Assembly: GCA_031763025.1 (NCBI GenBank)
Contig: JASSKH010000020.1
Location: 11,917,547-11,981,546 of the forward strand
Direction of reading: 5' to 3'
Length of the DNA: 64,000 nt
Source of the DNA: Macrocystis pyrifera
Taxonomy: Eukaryota > Sar > Phaeophyceae > Laminariales > Laminariaceae
In this document: positions 58,401-64,000 of the stretch, piece by piece
How the letters are laid out: the number at the start of each line of letters is the position of its first letter
Position numbering within the stretch: the first letter of the stretch is position 1
Made by a program: the position numbers and the translations under genes
Notes under the pieces: generated by a model
Seen by the model: only the letters and a program-made list of their open reading frames with translations
Told to the model about the DNA's origin: nothing
Databases searched by the model: none

Positions 58401-61400
58401 CCGGCCGGCCGGTCTGTTGTTAGCTGATCCTTGCCTTGATCATGGTGCTCCTTGTTAAAGCTGCGGCTGCTGCTGCTGCTGCTGCTATGCTGTTCGTCTT
58501 GATTGGTGCGTTGGGACTGCCGTGTGCTGCTGTTAACCATGAATAAACTATTTGTTTTGAAACGGAACGCAGTGACGTCGAGCTTGACGAAGGACATGAA
58601 CTCTTCGGAAGACCTCTACCGTGCCAACTCCATCCGTGTTCTCTCCAGGATCATCGACGCCACAATGCTCGGTGCTATCGAGAGGTATGATGCTATCGAT
58701 GTATCTTACTCAGTGGTACCAGTGTACTGGGAGATGCTGGTACACGGGGAGGTGCTATTGAGTGGTACATGTGCTATTGAACGGTCTAGGTACCATACTG
58801 GGATGTACTGGTACGTGTTATTGAGTGGTCTAGGTACCAGTATACTGGAGCTTAGATATACTGGAGACACTGGTGCGTGTTATCGAGCGGTACCACTCTG
58901 ACTCAACATGTAAGGAATTTTTTATTAAATTGATATGCTAACTGTACCTATATTGCAGGTCAGACTGGTACGTGTTTTCGAGCGGTTTAGATATCAGTAT
59001 ACTGGGAAGCATAACGCGTGGATGTGTTATTTATGAGCGGTCTACCACAGGAATCAGTATACTGGTGGGCACTGGAATGTGCCACTATTGTAGGATGTGA
59101 TCATCATGTGGTGGTGTGTGTTACTTGTAAGTTATACCTACAGCAGTAGCGGTCATGGCATCTTTCTGGCGCTGTGTGCAGCTGAGAAGTGCAAGCATGC
59201 ACTACTGTATTGAGAATTACCAACATTTGCCTGTATGTGTCGCTCGGAGATACCCGTACGTCTGTTGCTGAGAAGTACCGAGTATGTGCTACTCAGAAGT
59301 GCCCAAGTACTTGTGTCGCTGAGAGGAGAACCCGGTTTTGTTACTGGAAAGTACCAAGTAATTCATGCGGTACTAGAAGCAATAACGAAAACAACCCCCG
59401 CTGCCAAAAAATGCAATCGCAATGAAAACCCCAGGTACCTCAAGCAGGCCATTGTGGACAAGAATGCTCTGGTGTCCAGCTCGGCCCTGGTGTCCGGTAT
59501 CCTGCTCTACAAGATCAGCCCGGAGGTAACTTATGAAAACAAGAGTAACATGAGCAGTGCGGAACCCGAGTATTAGCAGTTTCACGCATCAGACAGACCA
59601 TACAGATGATCATGGTCTATCTTATCTATCTGTCTACTGTAGATGATCTAGCTCTTCACCTGCCGTTGCGAGAGGCTGTTCAGGATCTGTCTTATAGGGC
59701 AGATCCAACCCAGGAAACATGCGCTAGATCATGTGGGCAGCAGATTATACGGGGCCCGCCCGGCAACTTGAGCTGAATAATACTTGACGCTAAAAAGTGT
59801 GATGACGATGATTTCAGCAACGGTATCGGCGTGATTGGGAGGCGGTAGACATGGTTGGTGTCCTATTTACAATGGTTGAAAACAAGGGAGTCGTACGATG
59901 ATTCCGGCAACGCTAAGTGCGTCGTGACTGGGAGCCGGTAGACATGGTTGGTGTCCGAGTTACAATGGTTGAAAACAAGGGAGTCGTACGTAAGTTTGGT
60001 GCACTAGTTAGCAGCGGGAAAACGATCACTATCCTAGGAGATAGATGGTGGCCACAGGCGGCGAAACAGGAACGGGATAAGATTAGCAAAAAGTTTCTGT
60101 GTAGTATATGCAAACAACGTCATGAACACCCAACTAAACTGTTGGAGGTGTCTCTATTAGGAGTAGGAACGGTGCTCCGTCTCGAAAGGGATGCGTGGTC
60201 AATGGTCAAATAACTAAGGCGAGCAATAAATGAGTACGCTCCGCCCCCGCTGTTTTATGTTTCTTCATTTCTTGTTTCGTGTTTTGTGTTACGTGGTCAG
60301 GTGGTCAGGCGGTGGGTCAACGAGGTCCAGGAGGCAGTGACCTCTCAGCACGAGATGGTACAGTACCACGCTCTCTCCCTACTATACCAGATCAAAGCCC
60401 ACGACAGGCTGGCAGTCTCCAAGCTGGTGAGATGCATCGATCACGTTGTCGTGCTTTGGTTTGGTTTTGTTCCGGCTTTTGCTCCTCTTGGCTTGGCTTG
60501 TGTCTATTGGTGTTGTTGATGATGGTAGTGATTTTGGTGGTGGTGGTGATAGCGGTGGTGACTTTGTTGGTATTGGCGTTGGTGATGGTGGTGGTGGTGA
60601 TGTTTTTTTTTGCCGTTTCCGTTGATGTCGACTCTACGGATACGTCTACTGTGCCCGTGAATTGGAACTGACTGTCCCATGTATTTTTTCTTTCTTGAAG
60701 CTCAGTGACATGCATGTATAGTTACCATATTCATATATTCATCTCTTGTTGCGTCTGTTTGTGTGTTTGGTTGTTTCTTGGAAACTCGTTGGCATGTATG
60801 GTGTGTACGTTCGTTGCTTTCATCTCCTTTGGGGTGTGTTTTGTGTTCCAGGGTGTGTGTGTGTGTTTTTTTTTATAAGGTCGTTCGCATTTTTTTTCTT
60901 CGTTTTTGTTTTTTTCGTCTCTTCTTGCGTGTGTTTTTTTCGTCTTTCTTCAAGCTTTCTTAACAAACTCGTTCTTTTTCATCTCTTGTTGCGTGTGTTT
61001 TGCGTTCCGTCTGCGTCGGGGGGGGGGGGGTTTATTTTCTTGGCTTCCGTCGAGTCAGGTGACGCAGCTTTCGCAGAGCCCAATGCGAAGCCCCCTTGCG
61101 GTGTGCCTCCTTATCCGCTACATGAGCAAGATCCTCCACGACGACATCTCCGCGACCAACGCGAGAGCGGCTTACCAGGTATACCCGAGCTTACTACGGC
61201 TGTGAGTAAGCTGACTATAGCTCGCCGACCCTACAAGGTGGTACCGACCTGCAAACAAATAGGGCTGCGAGTAAGTTGACGGTAAGCCGCCGACCCTATC
61301 AGGTGTGACACTAACCTCCCAGCAATACGATAGGACTGCTGTGAGTTAAGTTGGGAACAAGTCGCGGACCCTATGAAATAGGTTTGTTAGTAAGTTGACG

Positions 61401-63463
61401 ATAAGCCACCGACCCGATCAGGTATATGACATCAACCTGCCTACGGCTGTGAGGAAGTTGGGAAAAGATCGCGGACCCCACGAGGCACCAATCTAGGGTG
61501 CGCCCTTCCGTCGGTATTCGATCAACCATGGATATCCCGATAGCCACACTGGAATTGCTTTAGTCGCACTTCGTGAGCTTCGCACTAATTGTCTTACTGT
61601 TTTTGCTTTCAGTGTCTAACTACACCCGCCGCTTTACTTGCTTGGAAACGGCCGTGCTAAACGCAACGGCAGTAAAGTTTCTGGAAATTTATCGCCCAAC
61701 CCGCTCTCCTTGTTTGGAAACGGTCGGTCGGGCGTGCAAATATAGCGCGAGTAACAAGCTCCTGATTTTCATGTTGTTTTTGCTCGCGTGTCTGAATAAA
61801 GTTCCTGGAAAGTTCTCTGAGACACCGGTCGGAGATGGTGATGTACGAGGCTGCCAGGGCGATCTGCAACCTTCCCGGAGTGGAGATGAACGATCTCTCC
61901 CCCGCCATCAACGTCCTGCAGGTGTGTCTCGGTGACTTGATTCCCATTGTTTGTGAGCGATTTATTGGTTCCACAGCGGTCTACTGTTTTTTCTCTCGCG
62001 TGGGAGCCGTATGGTCTGAATGATCGAGGGCAAGTCTCCTGGGTTGGATCTGTGCTTCTGTGCAGAATCCGCACGACAAGCACGGCAGGCTAACGATCTA
62101 GATGAAGGCACATACTATAGATCGTCATATATCTACATACCAGGTATCAATTGTTTCACTTTTCGACTCTTGATGTTCTCCGTTTTTTTTTCCGTTTGTG
62201 TGCCCTAGTGCTGGGATCTGAATGATCTAATGATCTAATGATCTAGATCTAGATCGTCATCCATCCATCAATACTTGGTATGTCCGACGTTGTTCGCCAG
62301 CTTATCACTGACCGACTAGCACATTTTCGTCGTTGTTTTCTGTCTGTTTTTTTGTTTTTTTTCGTTCTGGACTCTTGTCTTCTAGCTGTTCCTATCCTCG
62401 GTGAAGCCGGCCCTCAAGTTCGGCACCATGCGGACTCTGAGCGAGGTGGCAGCCAAGTATCCGATGAGCATCATCAAGTGCAACTCGGACATGGAGGTTC
62501 TCATCTCCGATCCTAACAGGTGGTGAAACGGCTGTTTTTTTTTCTTTCTTTCTTTCTTTCTTTCTTGCAAGGGTTTGAGTTTAGTTTATTTTAGTTACTT
62601 ATTGAGTTTTTGTTGCTATTTGGGCTTTTGGAGTACTTCATCGTTGTAGGGAGTTTTTGGAGATGCTTAACTTTATAGGAACATGGCAGTTTTGAATTAT
62701 CTGATGATTTTTTCGGCGATTTGTTTTTCGTCAACGGTTTTGTCAACAAATTTTGTTGACGAAAAACTTTTTTAGATGCATGATTTTTCCAAGCAGTTTT
62801 TATACTTGCTGACGATTTTGTTGGCAAACGTTTATGATATGTAGTTATGTTGACGATTTTGTTGGCGATGTTTCTTGTTTTTCCTTGTTTGTTTGTTGTT
62901 TGCGCAGATCGATCGCGACGCTAGCCATCACGACTTTGCTCAAGACTGGCACGGAGGGCTCGGTGGACCGCCTGATGAAGCAGATCTCGTCCTTCATGAA
63001 CGAGATCGCAGACGAATTTAAGATCGTCGTCGTCAAGGCTATCCGTCAGGTCAGTAAGGAGGCGTTTTGACGGCGATTCAACGCTTTTTTTCATCTGTCT
63101 CGCTGTCTCTTTCTCTACTTTTTCCGTGTCTCTCTGCACAATCTCTGCCTGTTTTTTAGTTTTGGTCTCGTTCTATCGTTGCCTCGTCTGTGGTGATTGC
63201 TTGGTTTTGGCTCTCTGTAGTTTGGTCTACTCTCGGTTTCGTGTGCTTTAAGCGGGCCCTTTCCTTCCCTCTCCTTCCCTCCTTCCCTCCCTCCCTCTTG
63301 CTCTTCCTCGTGATCACTCCAGCTGTGTCTGAAGTACCCTCTGAAGCACCGCGTACTGGTGGGCTTCTTGGCCACGTTCCTGAGGGAAGAGGGGGGTTTC
63401 GAGTTTAAGAAGGCCATCACGGACTGCATCGTCGAGCTCATGACCGCCATCCCCGAGACAAAG
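49146..63463 (+). CDS. COPG: Coatomer subunit gamma (COPI coat), N-terminal part
   Basis: Eleven exons are visible and the gene continues past the window end. Exons 2-11 join in perfect phase and read as the adaptin-type alpha-solenoid of gamma-[139 protein letters not shown] and [14 protein letters not shown]. Gamma-COP forms the F-subcomplex of COPI, which returns vesicles from Golgi to ER. Tandem ATGs at 49146 and 49149 start a Gly/acid-rich head. Exon 1 ends in phase 1 but exon 2 begins in phase 0, so a micro-exon of 2+3n nt (expected SPF-like linker) is missing from the 5.9-kb first intron. The appendage domain lies outside the window. Confidence 0.96.
49389..49421. repeat. (TGC)11 repeat in COPG intron 1
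   Basis: Perfect TGC triplets about 100 nt after the exon 1 donor. Confidence 0.95.
49799..49895. mobile_element. MITE family A copy, right end decayed
   Basis: Good left arm (ATTACGGGTGACCATAGTAA) and core; the right arm is scrambled beyond TTTGGTTATTAAA. Confidence 0.8.
50313..50419. mobile_element. MITE family A copy in COPG intron 1
   Basis: 107 bp, flanked by AGC on both sides (50310-50312 and 50420-50422), consistent with a 3-bp target duplication. Confidence 0.92.
50455..50975 (+). repeat. Dispersed repeat with CCCGGAACTTCTGTGAGTT units, copy 3
   Basis: Head AAGGTTGTGTTGTGTAGGTT and body as at 6945, here inside COPG intron 1. Confidence 0.8.
51131..51991. mobile_element. ~860-bp element with ~35-bp terminal inverted repeats
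   Basis: The left end AGCTGTGAGACCTATGCCAA (in 51131-51165) is the inverse of the right end TTGGCATAGGTCGCACAGCT (in 51955-51991), continuing into GAAGC/GCTTC-type flanks. The interior has overlapping minus-strand open frames of 64-117 codons that I cannot assign; a non-autonomous or decayed DNA transposon is most likely. Confidence 0.75.
52795..52903. mobile_element. MITE family A copy in COPG intron 1
   Basis: 109 bp; the left end overlaps an ATACCAGGTAT motif. Confidence 0.92.
52937..53041. mobile_element. MITE family A copy in COPG intron 1
   Basis: 105 bp, only 33 bp after the previous copy and in the same orientation. Confidence 0.92.
53182..53550. mobile_element. MITE family A copy split by ~260-bp insertion
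   Basis: Left half 53182-53226 (ATTACGGGAGTCCATAGTTA) and right half 53486-53550 (ATATAGGTTTTTATG...CTCCCGTAAT) together make one element. The A/T-rich 53227-53485 segment between them has no coding sequence that I can see. Confidence 0.85.
54345..54395 (+). repeat. Copy of COPG exon 2 acceptor and 5' edge
   Basis: TTGACAGTTTCGC, a CCAG acceptor and GACTTGGAGAAGGCGACGGT are shared with the real junction 830 nt downstream, then similarity stops. A weaker third copy lies at 54208-54240. Confidence 0.85.
55199..55351 (+). CDS. COPG: COPG exon 2
   Basis: Acceptor CATACCAG, 51 codons, donor ACTGAG/GTACAT. Encodes [14 protein letters not shown] and [20 protein letters not shown]. Pieces of this exon recur in both flanking introns. 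Confidence 0.95.
55825..55886 (+). repeat. Copy of COPG exon 2 3' edge and donor
   Basis: Matches exon 2 from CTTCTGTACATCCTTACCC to TCGGAAACGACTGAGGT with substitutions and two small deletions that break the frame. Lies about 500 nt downstream of exon 2. Confidence 0.85.
56609..56700 (+). repeat. Second, more decayed copy of COPG exon 3
   Basis: Shares CTGTTTCAGAGCCAGGACCA with the true exon and the following GCGGCGTACGA-like stretch. Lacks an AG acceptor at the matching place and is out of frame. Confidence 0.7.
56775..56848 (+). repeat. Degenerate copy of COPG exon 3 with intact acceptor
   Basis: CTCCCAG precedes GTGTCCTTCGGAGTGAC, matching the real exon's start. It reads [20 protein letters not shown] in the exon 3 frame. 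The frame stays open through the 91-nt spacer into exon 3, so use of this acceptor would insert 55 residues. It might be a decaying duplicate or an alternative exon. Confidence 0.75.
56940..57054 (+). CDS. COPG: COPG exon 3
   Basis: Acceptor TATTCCCAG, donor ATCATCG/GTGAGT, 115 nt. Encodes [20 protein letters not shown]. Two degenerate tandem copies precede it. Confidence 0.95.
57112..57206. mobile_element. MITE family C copy in COPG intron 3
   Basis: GGACTGCAGTCCCGTTTTTG and CCCCGAAACGGGACTGCAGT arms around TTGAAATTAGAGTG. It begins 57 nt after the exon 3 donor. Confidence 0.85.
57613..57831. mobile_element. MITE family B host element (interrupted)
   Basis: Inverted ends ATTACCGGGG/CCCCCGCAAT with AGTAATCAGGAC/GTCCTGATTACT arms, related to but distinct from family A. 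A half-copy is recognisable near 39157-39225 (CCATAGTAATCCGGACT...CCCTATATATTCCAGTG). Confidence 0.7.
57653..57762. mobile_element. MITE family A copy nested in a related element
   Basis: 110 bp, inserted inside a second foldback whose halves are 57613-57652 (ATTACCGGGGAAAATAGTAA) and 57763-57831 (ending CTGATTACTATGCCCC then CGCAAT). Confidence 0.88.
58018..58077. mobile_element. MITE family C fragment
   Basis: Core TCTAATTTGAAGTAATTTGT, CCCGTAACGGGAGTA and terminal AAAAGGGTTA are retained; the left arm is missing. Confidence 0.6.
58573..58684 (+). CDS. COPG: COPG exon 4
   Basis: Acceptor ACGCAG, donor ATCGAGAG/GTATGA. Encodes [19 protein letters not shown] and [12 protein letters not shown]. 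Its donor edge seeds the intronic minisatellite that follows. Confidence 0.96.
58685..59065 (+). repeat. Minisatellite seeded by COPG exon 4 donor
   Basis: Units containing GTGCTATTGAGTGGT or GTGTTATCGAGCGGT, near 58750, 58766, 58826, 58872 and 58969, match the exon's last bases and donor (GTGCTATCGAGAGGTAT). They alternate with GGTACCAGTATACTGG. Confidence 0.75.
59435..59525 (+). CDS. COPG: COPG exon 5
   Basis: Acceptor ACCCCAG, donor CCGGAG/GTAACT. Encodes [20 protein letters not shown], a highly conserved gamma-COP stretch. Confidence 0.96.
59808..59990 (+). repeat. 92-bp tandem duplication in COPG intron 5
   Basis: GTAGACATGGTTGGTGTCC and GAAAACAAGGGAGTCGTACG recur with a 92-bp period, two copies. 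Confidence 0.9.
60301..60426 (+). CDS. COPG: COPG exon 6
   Basis: Acceptor GTGGTCAG, donor AAGCTG/GTGAGA, 42 codons. Encodes [20 protein letters not shown] and DRLAVSKL. Confidence 0.96.
61059..61178 (+). CDS. COPG: COPG exon 7
   Basis: Acceptor CGAGTCAG, donor TACCAG/GTATAC, 40 codons. Encodes [19 protein letters not shown] minisatellite containing donor-like CAGGTATA starts at the junction. Confidence 0.94.
61179..61485 (+). repeat. Minisatellite seeded by COPG exon 7 donor
   Basis: About five units of 60-75 bp share GTGAGTAAGTTGAC, GCCGACCCTATCAGGT and CCTACGGCT. The fourth unit (ATCAGGTATATGAC...CTACGGCTGTGAGG) matches the true exon-intron junction. Confidence 0.75.
61802..61921 (+). 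CDS. COPG: COPG exon 8
   Basis: Acceptor GAATAAAG is weak but forced by an in-frame TGA just upstream and by homology. 40 codons: [20 protein letters not shown] then [17 protein letters not shown]. Donor CTGCAG/GTGTGT. Confidence 0.92.
62386..62519 (+). CDS. COPG: COPG exon 9
   Basis: Acceptor GTCTTCTAG, donor CTAACAG/GTGGTG. Encodes [20 protein letters not shown]; the usual RYAAVRTLNKVA has drifted to [12 protein letters not shown] here. Confidence 0.95.
62908..63049 (+). CDS. COPG: COPG exon 10
   Basis: Acceptor TTGCGCAG, donor CGTCAG/GTCAGT. Encodes [20 protein letters not shown] and [20 protein letters not shown], the best conserved region of the protein. Confidence 0.97.
63323..63463 (+). 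CDS. COPG: COPG exon 11 (last in window)
   Basis: Acceptor CACTCCAG, donor ACAAAG/GTATAC, 47 codons. Encodes [20 protein letters not shown] and [12 protein letters not shown]. The following intron runs off the window and carries a MITE. Confidence 0.96.
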
Positions 63464-63790
63464 GTATACTGCGTAGATGACCGACGGAGCCGCCTACTTT
63501 TTTTTTTGTCTGGTAGTCCCATGTATCTCCTTCGCGCTTGTTTTATCTTCCCCTCGTAGTCGTAGCTCAGATGCGGGGTCGGATACTGTAGCAGACTCTC
63601 TCTCGTCGAATCGCGCCTTGCGTTTTTAAGGCGAGAAGGCTTCAGCCCTTCCTTTTCTCGTCGAATCGCGTGGATGTGAAGCGGTTAGCACGTAACATTA
63701 CACGTTGTGGAATACCCCCTCATCACACCGGTCTCAGCGCCATCACGATCAAAACTACCACCCCCACCACCGCTACCACCGTCAAACACT

Positions 63791-63897
63791 ATTACGGGGG
63801 ACCATAGTAAATAGGACCAAAAATTGTTGGTAAAAATACGGAAATATATGGGTTTTTGTGTGCACCGTAGGTCCTTCTTACTATGGTCCCCCGTAAT
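63791..63897. mobile_element. MITE family A copy in COPG intron 11
   Basis: 107 bp with intact ATTACGGGGG and CCCCCGTAAT ends. Confidence 0.93.
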
Positions 63898-64000
63898 GCT
63901 ACCGCCTACCACCCTCACCAACTCCACCACCACCGACACCGACTCCCGTCCACCCCTCCCTCGCCCACTTTCCCAACCCATCATCCCCTTATACTTGGTT

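Overview
This window looks like nuclear DNA from an intron-rich eukaryote. The compact 90-200 bp exons with GT/AG introns, the very repeat-rich introns, and a sulfotransferase-like gene all suggest a stramenopile, most likely a brown alga. That lineage call is an inference from gene style, not a proven assignment. No bacterial features (operons, Shine-Dalgarno sites, CRISPR) are present, and most long open frames are shadows of simple repeats.

Layout. 1-10.4 kb is intergenic and holds MITEs, a 375-bp direct-repeat pair and two families of degenerate dispersed repeats. 10,429-14,113 (+) is a three-exon sulfotransferase-like gene with complete reading-frame closure (328 aa). 14.1-23.1 kb is repeat-rich and contains a decayed retroelement fragment (minus strand), degenerate arrays, trinucleotide arrays and a tRNA-derived SINE. 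23.3-29.3 kb (+) is a glycosyltransferase-like gene with at least five exons, whose 5' part and one internal junction are unresolved. 29.3-37.5 kb is intergenic. 37,534-41,116 (-) is the 3' part of an SFT2-family Golgi transport gene (three exons, 132 aa; N-terminal exon not found). 41.1-49.1 kb is repeats, including a second copy of the same SINE. 49,146 to beyond the window end (+) is the gene for the gamma subunit of the COPI coat (COPG). Eleven of its exons, about 465 residues of the adaptin-type N-terminal domain, lie in the window.

All four recognisable genes belong to the secretory/Golgi system: a putative sulfotransferase and a putative glycosyltransferase that would work in the lumen, SFT2 in vesicle traffic, and gamma-COP in the retrograde coat. 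No shared regulation can be shown from sequence.

The most unusual signal is that exon edges, together with their splice sites, recur as degenerate direct (once inverted) copies inside the neighbouring introns. COPG exon 3 is present three times, and the middle copy keeps an acceptor and an open frame continuous with the real exon. COPG exon 2 has fragments on both sides. The donor ends of COPG exons 4 and 7 and of GT exon 4 seed minisatellites, and the acceptor of GT exon 5 is duplicated around a 78-C tract. This looks like repeated local tandem duplication at splice junctions.

The mobile-element population is dominated by tiny foldback elements: family A (~107 bp, ATTACGGGGG ends, at least 14 copies, two of them involved in nesting), family C (~96 bp, six copies), a ~860-bp element with ~35-bp terminal inverted repeats inside COPG intron 1, and a dispersed repeat coupled to poly(C) tracts of up to 84 C.
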